DNA from: Ianthella basta
Taxonomy: Eukaryota; Porifera; Demospongiae; Verongiida; Ianthellidae
DNA: 64,000 nucleotides
Direction of reading: 5' to 3'
Assembly (NCBI GenBank): GCA_964019415.1
Contig: OZ025878.1
Location: 5,308,012-5,372,011 of the forward strand
The stretch's first letter is position 1. Every line of letters starts with the position of its first letter. The translations under genes and the position numbers were made by a program. This document shows, piece by piece, positions 28,419 through 42,300 of the stretch. The notes under the pieces are model-generated. The model had not been told where the DNA came from. It searched no databases and was given only the letters and a program-made list of their open reading frames with translations.

Positions 28419-28898
28419 CTTCTGATTATTATGCGGTCGTGTACTATACTACAGGAACAGCAGGGGAAGAAGCAGCACATGACAGACAATCAGGGTTTCC
28501 CCTCTGTACTAAAAATAAATACTCACCGTAACCTCTGGCATTTCTGGTTTCAAATTGCACTTACAATTTGGGAATGGGTGCAACCGTTTCCGCTCAGCTT
28601 CTCAGCGCTTCCTGGAAGAGCGGCAAGTTTTCGGCGAACGATTAGGAGGAAACTGTAATATTCTCAATTGTACCACGTTCTTCCACTGAAGTGTACAGAA
28701 GCTGAAAGAAGAGAGTTGGGAGCCCCCGATACACGCATTTACGTCTAAGAAGTTTATTTTGGCAATTGCTAGCTAGTTAGCTAGATTAGCTATAGCTACT
28801 GCGGAAAGTGGTGCACTCATCCGGCTTCCTTTGCAGCTGGCCGCTCCTGTCGTCAACCCAGGGCCCCAGTCGTAGCTTCTTCGTGAATATTCACCGGC
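28419..28898. promoter_or_regulatory. Head-to-head promoter of the Rab and HELZ2-like genes
   Basis: The start codons at 28,418 (minus) and 28,899 (plus) are 480 bp apart, so both promoters must share this GC-richer interval. A block at 28,603-28,625 (core CGCTTCCTGGAAGAGCGG) recurs exactly at 60,075-60,097, at nearly the same distance from the ATG of the second HELZ2-like gene. Nearby TTTCCG is also shared. No TATA box is evident. Confidence 0.65.
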
Positions 28899-29045
28899 AT
28901 GGCCGGGCGCCATGCTAGCGCTGATGATGTAGGGAGACTTCGACCTCTTTGCAAGCAGTGCTTGGCACAAATTGGACCAGAAGCCTTGTGCTCCAAAGGC
29001 TGTTTTACACCACGTAAAGATGAACACAAGAGAGCAGACAGAAAG
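28899..29045 (+). other. N-terminal cysteine motif exon of HELZ2-like gene 1
   Basis: Encodes 49 residues with LCKQCL, LCSKGCF and DEHKRADRK, a CxxC..CxxxC..H pattern suggesting a small zinc finger. It aligns along its full 147-bp length, without gaps, to 60,384-60,530 of the second gene. Both end at a GTT donor in phase 0. Confidence 0.8.
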
Positions 29046-32000
29046 GTTCTTCATTATCTAGCTTCAGTGTGTAAAATACAATGTGCTAGAATAGATTGTT
29101 GTTGTGTTATATATGAAGCATTGATAGCCAGCTACTGTGACAATGGCCATGAGGCATAGCCATACACCAGGAGGTCAGCATGTGCTCCCTGTTGACACCT
29201 TCATTGGTGGACCAATCAGATGCTTATGTCAGTGTCATGTGATGTTATGAATGGTTGTGGTAACCTTTGTGTACAGTTTCTATTTCACATGAATAAACAT
29301 ATTTACCATTACCATTAATATAATAATATATTTATATAGGGCATTGTTGGATGCACACATAATATAATAATAAATTATAGCTGGAGGTCCGGCCTTAGTT
29401 TAGTTCAGTTGCTTACACCTGGAACACTGTAGTCAATAGCTATGTACAAACAGCATCACGGTCCAATCAGATCAAGCATGGTGTAAGAGGATTCTCCCCT
29501 ATGTTTACAGTATACTGCGTATGCTGTGGAATCTCTTCATTTTCAGCTTCGCTTCCTTTGGTATGTTCACTGATGACGATAATGGGCAAGTTGGCATTGA
29601 GTAGGATCTCTGGCAGTAATAGAAAGCAGCACTCTGATTCTCTGTTACTTCCACTATTAGTTCTGTTCAACAGCTATATACTTATTTTATACATCGTGTT
29701 TGTGTAAGAGACATAAACAAGAAATAATAAAAATTTTCTGCAAAAATATTAAGGATGTATACATAGTTACACTGTGGAGCATTAACCATTGTCCCTACAT
29801 GCAAGAATGTCACACCATATAGTCCTACATCCTTGAACTTAGGGACGATGGTTAATGCTCCACTGTGTAGCAGCTTTTATTGTATGGTGATGTCATATAT
29901 AGATCAAAGGCACCGGCACGCAGGTAAGCGTAAGTGCCCCTAACACCTCCATATATATGAAAGGTGGCGTGGGAGCAAAAAGCTTACTAGCAGAGCTGGT
30001 ATGCATTTGTTCCCATACCACCTTCCATATATGGCTACTGTCACAATATTGTAACAGGCACACTCCCCAAAAGTCATGGGGAAGTGTGAAGGGAACCACA
30101 TTCAAACATAGATATCTATGATTCAAACCAGCGAATGACTTGCACAAAAGAGGGGCATGCACGTGCACATGTTTCAGCATTCCAAAGGATGCATTCACAA
30201 CTGAGGATTGACAAGACAGATCTTCGGCAATGATGCAGCGTATCAATTCCTTACCCCTTCACTGCCATTGTAGGTACTGGGCTTTCCAAGCATGCTTGAT
30301 GCAGTAACTGATCTGAAGCCGAAACGTTGCATTTACGCCTTCTGATGCTGCTATTAACTTATTTCTGTATTCCAGGGGCTTGAGGTTTCGGCTTGATAAG
30401 TACCTGGGTTTTGCACTAAGCCACCAAAAAGAACACAGAAATGGCAACCGAAAGCCAACTGGCAGTATTTGAAATGGCGGGCAAATGCATGACCATGAAT
30501 GTCCTTCAAACAACGCTCAAGCTAACTTTGGCCTAGGCTAGCCATGTATGCATCTTCAAACGGCCACATGACAACATTGTGAAGCAATTGAACTATTGTC
30601 CAATTACTTTGACTGAGGCGTAGAGCAATGCGAAGAGCTCCAGTTGTTTGCAGAGCAACGGGAAGGAGTCCAGGGATGTTTTTAACATCTGCTCACAATG
30701 GCAAAGTCTTGCCTGTTTAATTATGTCATCCGAAAATGGCATCCGCCCCCTTTGGTTATGCATTGTGTCAGGAGTCAATGGGTGTGCCATCTTCCGCACC
30801 ATAAACTGTGTCACCTTCTAACTTACAAAGGAATACAGCCAGGCAAAATTGGTGCAATATCGTGCCATTCTTCTGGTCCCTTTGGTTCATGCACTACAGC
30901 AGTCAGAGAAGAAGAAGAAGACGAAACATGGAAAATGTCGAGGTTGTTTCCTGCAGGAGCACACATGTGTAGTGTACAACCAACACTTCCTCATAGGTAG
31001 CCTTTATTGGCAGTTTCGGTCCTATGCGGTAATAGCGCTACCATTCGTTTGTATTACAGCATACCAACAACCACCGCCATCCCTACATAGACAGCACTAC
31101 TGTCTGACTATAGCAACCAGTTCTACTTACTTGTTGTTTAAGATAACATGCTAAGGTAATAGCAATTTCAGCTATAGTTTTGCTAAAGCAGTACTGACTG
31201 ATATAGCTAGTCTATTTATTTAATCAAGCTAGACTCTACATTCACATTAAGGTGCAAATGGAAGTAATGACCCACAGTTATGCCCTTACATGAAAGATGG
31301 ATCTGGCTCGATAGATTATTACTGATGCTAAGCATTACTCCCTTTCATGCTGTGTAGTTGGTGCAAATAACATATGGACGAAGGACTACCTTGGAGGAAT
31401 CCAGGAGAGGTAGGCAAGCTTCAACAGACTGTAGTAAATCTATCATGTGCATTGTAATTGGGGCTACATGTACTACAATTTTAAGTTATAAAAAGTGAGT
31501 AGAATTGACAATGTACATACTGTGCTACTGTAATACGTATAGTTGAATTATTATCTACTAGCAGGGCGCCCGCCTTCGGCTGGCTTCTGCTATGGCGAGT
31601 CGCACTACAGCGAGTCGGGCCCAGGCTGATTCAAAGAATCTGCACTGTTAGCAATGGAGGGTAGCTGCTATAACGACGGCCGAGTTTAAAATCCATCGTT
31701 GGACGACAGCGAATCAGACCGTCCGACAACCGGAAGTAATGGGAATAATAATTAATAAAAATGGCCGTCAACCGCGAACGAAAAACTGGAAACTGAAGGA
31801 TATCTCTTCAAGAACTGCAAGCCGGGCGATTTCAATCCGTGGAGGACACGTATGGAGCCACACGTTATAATGCCTGAGAGTTTGGTGGCTTTCTGTGCGG
31901 TAGTTTTTGCCCGAATGGCGAAAGAACAGACAAACAAACGAACTGAATTATATAACTACCAGAGTGGCCCGCATTCGGCGAGCTACGGCGCCCGACGCCA

Positions 32001-35000
32001 GTCCCCCGATGCGCTAGGCAACCATGATGATTATCGTTTCATATTCGAGCGTGGAACGACGGCAAATCAAGTCTAGTAAAAAACGGAAGTCATGGGAACG
32101 ATAATTAGAAATGGCGGTCGTCCGCTAAGGAAAAGCGGAAATGGAAGGATAACTCTCTGCGAACGCTTAATGGGCGCCGTTAACCCCGCTATAAACTGAC
32201 TCCCGGCGCCCCCAGCAGCCACAGCGAGTTTCCGGGCGACGGAGCAAGAAACGCGTGCGCATAGCGACCACACGCAGAGACACTTTCGGCTTTATATAAT
32301 TAGAAAGATAATGTATAAAAATTCATTTAGAATTAAAGAGATTTAGGAATGGCCAGCAGAAAAAGCATAGAAACAAGCAACAGGAACTCGATACCATGAC
32401 CACATTGCCGTGAAGTTCGCTATGCATTCCTAATTCCTTGTACAGCTAGCTAGCTACATGGGCCCAAATGTCTAGCTAGCTAGTCCCATGTAGCTACAAA
32501 GAAATTAGGAATGCATTGTGAACTTCATAGCAATGTGGTTCATCATGGCATTGAGTTACTGTTGCTTGTTTCTATGCTTTTTATGCTGGCCATTCCTAAA
32601 TCCCTTCAATTCTAAAGGAATTTTTATACACTATTTTGTACAGTTTTTGCATATCTAAAAGACTATGGTTATGTCAGATGGATACCAGTGCTGACTAATA
32701 CCCCTTCCTTAAATTAGCTAAAGATTGTGCAGAGCATCGAGCACAATTATGCCACTTTAGATGAAGCGGCTGTCGTGTACCATACTGTATACCAGAGCAG
32801 CAAAATGGCGGCATTGGGGTATCTTTAATACACGGGGAGGACAAATTTACTGCCAGCTCCAGTGCTGTACTTCTTCGATTGCCACCGCCGCTCAGAACCT
32901 AGTCCTTGACCTAAGTACGTAAGTTCTCGTACACGACTTGGGTCCATAGGTGCCCTGTGTCATGTGCTAGGAGCACGCAAAATTTCTGTGGGAAGGAGAA
33001 TAATAAGATTATGAAAAGAACAAATGGGGTACGAGTAGCCTATGACACTTTTCTCCTATGTGAAGTCCAGGTTGCCTTAGGGTGCACTGCCAACTTCAAT
33101 ATATCCAAAGAAGCCTATCCATAGCCTTTTTTTCTTTGCCACCGCCATTTGTCTAGTTTCGTTGAAGCATGCTAATACATTAAGATAGTGGATGCCATTT
33201 TGAACCGGGCACATTCTTAAATAGACGTCACAAACATGACGTCTGATATAGATGATATTTAGAGCAATTTCATGACGGAAATAATTGAAACACTAATGAC
33301 CAGCCTTGCCTCTGCTACATATAGTGGCTATGTACCGTATACGCTTTAACTTTCGCCAGGTTATACTTTCGTGGTTCGTGAGTTTTCACGTTTTTCACGT
33401 TTTTACTTTCGAGGTTGCAGAGTCTCAAGCACGAGAAATATACATAGCCTTGTGTAAGTTTTCGCGAGGCAAAACATTCGCAGATGGTTGCTGATCCGCG
33501 AAAACCGCGAAAGTTAAAGCGTATACGGTATACTGCCCACCTAAATAATTCCTGCTACGTAGAAGCCCAGGCTTACCTTCTATGTAAATACATCCCTTTG
33601 TCATGGAATTCACACCTACTTATTAAATGGGACTGTCCTACTTATTATCTGTGATCATCCTACTTGAATTAAAACATGATTGCGACAGCGCAATATCAAT
33701 GGTCAACTCTTAGCTAATCATACTGAGAATCTAAATGCTATACATCTTCTGTACCAATTCACACTGTTGTGTACGTAGGGCGTCTGTTCAATAGTGCACG
33801 AGTGTGCCCTTCTGCTTGCCTACCGTTTTACAATGTACTATACAAGTGCCAAACTTGTCCATCTGTTGAGCTGGAACAGAAGGGAAAAGGTCATATTTCC
33901 TGTCCTGGTCTGAACCAAGCTTTAGGGTACCCGTCTACACATGATGTTTTTACCAATAGTGGAATAAAGAACTGGGTCCACTCCACAAGAGAACCCTAAA
34001 TAGCACACACTGATTTTCTAGGAATATCTTTTTGCTTTCAGTTATACAAGAAATGAGCAATGTCGATGCACAAACAGAATTGACACTATTATATATCATT
34101 AGTTATTATATTCAATTTTTCAGTCTGTGTGTACGCTTGTGAGGGCATTTAATGTGAGCATCTGATTGGACAATGCAATCATGTAACCATAACCAACGTA
34201 AAACATGGCCACCATGGCTGAGCTGTATGCTTCAAAGCGAGCAGTCTCTGAGACACTTTGTGTCCCTTTGGTGGAAAGACCCTAGTGTTGCTGTCTTGTG
34301 CAGAGATTTGCTGTTATTCGCTCATGAGAAGGAGCTGTTCTGGCTTCCCACGTGCGGGTATTTTGTCAGCCTACGACAGGAGAAGAGTGAGCACGGCCGA
34401 AGGCCATGCTTGCTTGTATATAATTGTTAATCACACCACCAATATTCCTGAATCAGAGTCATGAGGGGGGTATTAAATTTTCCTCACTGTTTATTGGAAA
34501 TTGTATGGCATGTGCAGCTACCTCTGTAAATGAGTAGACGAATGCATGTTATGCCAAAAGTGAATGAATGAATAGTATACTGTACATATGTTCTCCTGCA
34601 TAGGCACTCCTGTGTGTTCTGTATGCCTGAGGGAGCTACCAGAAGAACTCAGAAGTCTCTCAAAAGTTGTCTGCCGACGAGCTGAGCACAGTACATACTT
34701 CAAACAGGGCTTCCGCTGGATGACACCTTCACCTTCAGATGCTATAATCCGCCCCACCCCCTTCAATGTTTTTCATATGTCCCAGCGAGGACAGAAGTAT
34801 CGTAACAACCATACGTACCAATCTTGCGACCGAAGCAGGAAGGGATATTCTAAAGATGAGTGTATTTTCCCTCACAGTCAAGTTGAAGAGCAATGGTGGA
34901 ATCAGTGGCAGGAAAAGAGCATTGACGAGATAGCCCTCACGCATGTGGGCAAGCAGCTCTACATCAAGTCTAGGAATGGTATGTTCTATATAGGTCTCCA

Positions 35001-36301
35001 CAAATTACATAAAGTAAAATCCATAGTCATATCAATCCGAAGTTGTACACACACATATATAGTCCGTGTAAGGTTGTTATTACAACAGAACCTGTCTAAG
35101 ACAACCGCCTGTGGGCCAGTTGTAACTGACCAGTACAAAGAAGAGGTATGTGGCTAGTTTACACACTGTCAGGTCTAGAATGTGTTTAGTGCAATTTGGG
35201 GCCAGGCAGACTGACTGTTTTAGAGAAAAGGCTGACTTATACGATGACCATCTTAGACAGGTTCCATTGCATCCCACAGTAAATGCATGGATGAAGCACA
35301 GTTGAATAATGACAGATACCTGATGCACACTAACATGTACATTTCTTGTTTAATTGTCCACTGTATGTACACATGCCTGAGAATAAAGCTGCAGCTGATC
35401 ATGAGGAAATGTTGCATTGAATTGTTGTACTAATCAAGTAGTGAATTTACTGATGTGCTAAAGTAGTCCAACAGAGCATCATTCAACTCAGTCTATATCT
35501 ATTAAGCATGCCTAATAGTTTCATGGCAGGAATGAAATGCCTCAAATTTGGGCTATGGCTAGCAGTTGAAGCATTATTCATGCACACAAGTGTACCCTAC
35601 AGTATATGCATGTTCATACAGATATAGTCTGGCTAGATAGACCATCCCAATAAGAGACAGAGCACCCCGTGCTTAATCGGAAATGTCTAGCTAGCCAGAC
35701 TAGTACAGATATGGATAGTGCTGACCACATTGCAAAAGCTTTATTACTGTAGTTAATGCAGTGTGCATGCATGCATGCACTCATGTCATATTGAACAAAA
35801 TTTGCAGAATAATATAATTGTACGGTGATTGCACAATCCTGTAGTTAAGGATAGGACTTAAAATATGATATAGGCCATAGCAACCCCAAATCTTTCTTCT
35901 ACTTCAACAGCTTGAAAGTGTTCCAATAACAGCACTTCAGCGAGACTGAGAGCTCAGGGTTTTCTGGTCCATTGTAGATCGCAAATGTGGCACTTTTTAA
36001 ATTGCATGGTGCCAGAATCTGTCAATCAGTTGAGAGCCGTGTGTTATCAGGAACATAGAGCTTCTTCAATTGACTGATTCCTTCTGCTTCAACAGCCTGA
36101 AAATGCTAAAATAATGGGTGCTTCAGAGAGAGTGAGAGCCTTGGAGTTTTCTGCTCCACAGCAAATTCTACATATGAAATTGGTACAGAATCTATTGCCC
36201 ATGCATGCGCAGATTTGAATGGTTATTAGCGAAGGCGCACACACATGATAGGCACACACAATGCCATGACTTGTAGGGTGAGATTGTGTGTGTGTGTGTG
36301 G

Positions 36302-36340
<39 letters not shown>

Positions 36341-39300
36341 AGTGTGTGTATGTGGTGCGAATAGTTCATATGATCTTATGGTATTTTATAAGTATGCAAA
36401 TGCCATTGTTCCGAGTGCATATAGGTTGCCTAATGGAGCATCTGCGCAGCTGTTGAGCTTTGCTGCCATACAATATAATGTATACTGTAAATATGGAGGT
36501 TGATTGCAAAAATGGTTAACCCTTTGGCTCTGTATCAACCTCAGTGCTCGGTTGATTTAAGTGCCCTCAGTCAATATTTTCGCAATCAACCTCCTTACAT
36601 GCGTTATAATATATATAATAATAATTATTACATAATCATGTACTCCTTCCCACTGCATGCACCTTAATTCAGTATGCTTGCTTGCACATTGTATGATAGT
36701 AATACAAATATTCATATGCTCCTTAGAATCTCAGCAAAAGTCCGTGGTTAGAGTGCAACCAGAGCAGAAGAGTGTCTATGACACTAACCCCCCCGAGGCA
36801 ACATCTGCCCCTGCCCTAGCTCAACAACTGCTGCATGGAGTGTTAACAGCAGCCAACTACAAGAGCAGGTTCCGTAAGCTGATGTACCTTGAAATGGAGC
36901 AAATTAAGAACAGGCTTCGTACTGATGTTGGACAGTGAGTTTCGAAATGGAGGATTGATCAACTTATCTTATTCTTTTGGAAAGTTTCAGCATAGCTAGA
37001 TTCTTGAATTATTGTCACTGGATGAACTGGGGGTTATAATCACATTCTTTCTGTGTAAAACTAAATCACAATAGCTTACAGTACATTTTAATGGTACTCA
37101 GACACAAATTCAAAGAAATTCAGTCAGTCAAGTTAGCTAATGAAAAAGGCCAGAATCAGGTTGGCCTGTGGTGCTCATTCCTGAGGCAAAGTTGCCTTGC
37201 TGAACTGCCAAAAGACAGTCTCTGGATGAGGTAGGTGGTTACTGCCCCCTTCCTCATAGCCGTCGGCAGCTGCCCATCATTGCCAGTACTAAAATTGTTA
37301 TCAAAATAACTGAAAATATGTTCAAACAGGGTCAAACCAGTGGTATATGGTTTGTCCGATATGAGTCCAACCATGCAGCTGCTCATAATTTTTCAATCTT
37401 TTCCACCTTTATCTGCGCATGCATGGGCAGCATTTAAGTGTTATAGATCCCAACGATTGGGCAAGGAGCGGCAGCGAATCAGTTTAACTATTCGTACTTG
37501 CGTCATCACGCGTCTTCTGGAAGTAGTTGGCAATTTCTGACAATGGCCGAGAAAACGTCGTTTGGTTATTGGGTTTGTCATCTCGTAGCAGACGTTCCTA
37601 AAGGCCGGCAGTGGATGCGGCGCGTAAGCTGAACGTAAGCTTACTCACTGACAGCCCCGTCAGCCACAACGTTTCCCAGAGCGGTGTCTTAAGCCTGTTC
37701 CCAGCTCAGAACCAGTTCCTTTCTCGGCTCTGGTTCGTAGGCCGTTGCATGCCGGATTGTTACGTTACCCTGTTTGTCGAAGCAATTAAGCCGAGCGAAC
37801 TGTGCATCGTATGTTGTGGAGTTAGCTACTATTGTTATCGCAGCTGCAGCTTCTCTGCTATAGACCACGGGCCCAAGCCACGCCCATGCTCTAAATCGCT
37901 ATTTAGAGCATAGGCGCGAACGCCGCGCGTGCCACGCCCATGCTCTAAATCGGCATTTAGAGCATAGCGCGAACGACGCACGTGCCACGCCCATGCTCTA
38001 AATCGCTATTTAGAGCATAGGCGCGAACGCCGCGCGTCGAATTAGAACACAGCTAGACGAAATAGACCACGGCGCGAAACAACACCCGGGGTGTCTACGA
38101 CGTTTAGAAATCTCGTTTAGACGCACGTTACCATGGCAACGGGATCTATGTACTGTTAGATTTCCTGTTTACAGCATTCCTCATGCCATGCATGGTACAC
38201 TGAGTTAAAGCATTTTCATTAATTATTCCATTATTCCATTTAATTTCAAAATTTAAACTTCTTGCCTTTACATGATGGAGTTAATATCACTGTGAGAAAT
38301 CTGGTTCAAAACCTTTTTGAACTTTTAGGCCAATCTCCGCCTAAACAATTGCATACGTATAGGAACAATCTGTTTGGTGATGCAGTCCAGGACAGTTGAC
38401 AGTCCTGGATCGAACTTGCATTCATCACATGAGCACATACAGCTCTAGTAGGCAACAAAATATATAAATTATCGCAATTTTGTATGTTCAACCCTGACTA
38501 TATATGCATGATGATGAAGATTTCTTGTTTTCCACAGTATCACAGGAATAGTTTGAGCCTTTCTTCTACCACTTCATGATACTGTATTTGTGGTTGGGCT
38601 TGATATATTACTGTGTTCATTGTGCTAGAGTGGGTGTAGGTGGCTAAGTGATTTTTGTGTTCCTATAATAATACGCATTAATTTTCTTTCACCATTTATA
38701 TCCAATTGTAATGAATACTTCGTTTCCTTCCCATGTAGATGTGGTCACTGCAGATATGGCCATTTAAATTTCCAAGTGAGCATGGTTACATACAATTCAC
38801 TTACTCTGACCATGAGTAGTGAAACTGGCGAGTTTGTCAAACAGAGCTCTCAAGATGTTGTCCTCAGTTGTTGCCAAATTGGGCAGCCTATGCTGGTACT
38901 CAAAGCAGTTATCATTGATGCCAAGGATGGGCTGAAAATGCGAGTACTTCCAATTGCAATTGAAGGGATAAACACCGAGCAACAGTTGCAGAAGATCATG
39001 CGTGGCAAGTACATTTGTGCAACATTCAAGCCCCATCTGACGTACTGGGAATCTCTGCACAATGCCATTGAAGGTCTACCATCTCGCATTATTTCTCAAA
39101 TTCTCTTCCCGGTGGAAAGGGATTTCAATGTAGATGGGAGGTATCGTAAGGACCTTGCTCATTACAAACCCCATGATCAGATGCTGGAGCTAGATGATCT
39201 CTACCAGACAGATGCCCTTAATGCAGCCCTGAGGTGTCCTCCTGGTCCACCATTCTTGCTCACAGGACCTTTTGGCACTGGGAAGACTCGGCTCATTGCT

Positions 39301-42300
39301 CGATTTGCGCACCAGATTCTACATGCCAGAGGAAGGGCTCGAGTGCTGATTTGCGTTCATCACATTCAAACGGCAGACTCTTACCTCGATTCATTTTTTC
39401 TCAAAATGCAAAGCCATCCGCCTCCATGTGAGCCAGTTCGCCTCCTGGGTGAGATGGAGCAGAAACCATCTGAGCGTTTCTTCACACCTGAACGGTATGC
39501 CAAGGATCGCTACTACAAGACCATTGCAGAAATTGCTGAAGCTGAGGAGAAACCAAGACTGGTGGTGGCAACCACTGGGGCCGCTATGCAGTTGAAGAAG
39601 CTTTACAAGCAAGATGGTTTCACTCACATCTTCATAGATGAGGCAGCACAGTGCATAGAGCCTGAGGCTATTGTTCCTTTGCACCTGGCTGGAAAGTACA
39701 CAAAGGTCCTCCTGGCTGGAGACCATCTACAAGTAAGTCCGCATTGCTAGTAGCCGCTGGCATCAAAGATAACATAAACAAAGCAATGTGCAAAATTTTG
39801 CATGGTAGGAATGTAGGATACCCTTTGTGCACCGTGCAATTTGGGTGCACTCTTATAAAAATTAACTGATGAAGTTCCTGCATGTTCATAACCTTGAGGT
39901 CCATTCCTTTTTATCTATAATTTAAGGTTGGTCCTGATGATGCTGTGCAGTGCAGAGAGGCTAAAGATAATGGGCTTGGTGTGTCTCTTTTGAGTAGGCT
40001 TCACTCACTGTACCTTCAGTTGGAGAAGGACAGCAGAGTTGCTGACAACCCCTTCATCAAATGCTTCACAAGTAGCCTCCTCTCCAACTACAGGTGTGAC
40101 CCAGGTATGGCCCTTCCACAATGTGACTATTGTATACATTTTCCCCCAGTTATTGCAATCGGCTTGCAATTGTTAATCATGTATCATAATTATGTGCTGA
40201 AATTTCACCAGGTACAATATGTGTAGATTATTGCCTCAAGCCGAGATCTCAACACCATTTTAGAAGCCAATGGGATATTGCACAATCACTGAGGGTGAAG
40301 CCCGAGGTTATTTATGCAACATCGCAAGGTTTCTAACACCCTTTTCACACAGATCACTTAACCCAGGTTAGCGCGTTCACATTTGAGGTCAAATTCGGGT
40401 CGAATCTGGGTCGAACTCGGATAAATCTGGGATGTCATCCAAGTTCTAAAACCCCTTTCACATGGAACAGTAAAGTAATCCAGGTCAAATCCGGATTCAA
40501 CCCGAACGAAGTGTGTTGAACCCAGATTGTTTTCACATGGGCCTCACGAGCAGCAAGGGTAATGGCGTGTCGACATGCTGGCACCGGGTAGCCTTCCGTA
40601 AGCAAAATGGTGTTGATACATGGGGAGGTATTTTGTTGCTCCTCATTTTGTGGTTCCATATGAGGCGTGCTCAAGTCCGATGCGCTAGGAGGCGCAGGAT
40701 AGCTCGCCGGCAACTGGTGGCACTCGCACGCCTTTAAGCTCATGAACCAGGAGAGATTGTTGACTGCAGCGGCGCTTCTCTCCAGGCGTGTTATCGATGT
40801 AGCTACAGTCGAAAGGCACGCCTGGGCAACGTTGTGCTTAATCCCGTGGAGCTCTAGCGTGTCAATGATGCTCTAGTACACTGCTTCATTCCTGTAAGCC
40901 CCCGAAAGCTGCGCCTGTATCACTTCCGATGACCATATCTCCAGCAGAGCTTTAACTTCGTCATTACGCCACATTGCACCTCTGTCTGCTCTTCTTTTCG
41001 CCATCTTTAATCCGGATTCAATCCAGGGTCGGAAGCAGGGTTTGACCCAGATTATATCCAGGGTTTACTTGCGCGTGTGGAAGGTGTACATCCGGGTCGA
41101 ATCTGCATTCGACTCGGATTTGACCCGCATTTTTGGGTTCATGTGAAAGGGGTTTAACCCTGCTTGCGAGGTGGGTTCGTTCCACATTTATCCGAGTTAA
41201 AAATGGCAACGTGTGAGTAGACGTGGCAGACAAATCGTTATGGCTCTTTTGGGCAGAAAGTTGGACGTAACCATCTGCGCAGAGCTATTGGGATTGTATG
41301 AGAATGATATCCTATTCGGTAAGATCGAGGGTGAGCCAGGCAACTCATGCGTGGGTTGGATGCCCACTTAGAACCCGCGGATTGTGCTTCGTATGCATTG
41401 CGCTACTGCTGTCAGTTGTCTTCTAGCTTGGTCAGGCATAGGCCCTCCAGCGCAGCGAGAAAAATGCTATCAAAAACGTGGTGATTGTCTGCCATTGTTT
41501 AAAACTTGGGTTTGGTACCCTATCGTGAGGTCGCCATGTGAACGCTAATCCGTATTGAACCCGGATTCAATTTGGATCACGATTCCGGATTAAGCGGTCC
41601 GTGTAAAAGGGTTGTAAAAGCAATGAGACAAGTATTGAGGGTTATATCAAATAACAGACATAATAAATTTTTTTTGCAAAAATAGTAAGGAGAGAAACAA
41701 GTAAAGGCTGTTACACAGTTCTTTCTGTCCTGTTTATGCCATCCCTACATTCTTACTATTTTTGCAGAAAGTTTTTACTATCTCTAGTTTCTGCATTTTT
41801 TATGGAGCATGAGCTAAGATGTACTATATAGCTATTTAACTTCTTTTGTGTAGCTAGCTCCTGATAGAATTAGCTGTAATTTGCATTTGAGAAATGGTAA
41901 TGACAATGTAAGTAGTTCATTCCACAGGTTAAATGTCACACTAAGTCATAGAGCAACGCGTGGAACTCCACTGTGGTGCAAAGCAGTAGAAGGAGGAGCC
42001 TCCAGAAGCTGTACACAGAGCTGCTTGTAATGGCACCAGCCACACCTGTTCATCCCGTTGAATTACGTAATTTGCAAATGGCGTTCGTCCTGCTTGGCCA
42101 AGCAAACACGGCAAGAGTTGTGGCAAGTGCTGTCTTCCACATTAACTCACGCCGTCTTCTGCACTAACTCGCACCAACTTCTAACCTACAAAGGAATGTA
42201 GCCAGCCCAGAATGGTGCAAAGTTGTGCGAGAACTATTCTCCTGGTCCCTCTGGTTTGTGCACTACGGCTGTCAAAGAAGAAGAAAAACAGCTGTAGCGC

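Noticed and set aside
29893-30513. Two minus-strand frames of 117 and 84 codons
   Set aside because: They lie in sequence that recurs, partly inverted, at 42 kb and are repeat-derived; no domain recognised.
33769-33999. Cys-containing 76-codon frame (VCPSACLPF, KCQTCPSVE)
   Set aside because: Phase and acceptor do not connect it to HELZ2 exons, and no counterpart is found in the paralogous gene.
37543-37624. Possible exon MAEKTSFGYWVCHLVADV with a GTAAGC donor
   Set aside because: Exons 36,934 and 38,739 already join in phase (GQ|CGHC), and no partner for this frame is seen. It could be a separate start but has no support.
37877-38037. CRISPR-like array
   Set aside because: Units are directly abutting with no unique spacers and only three copies; the host is eukaryotic.
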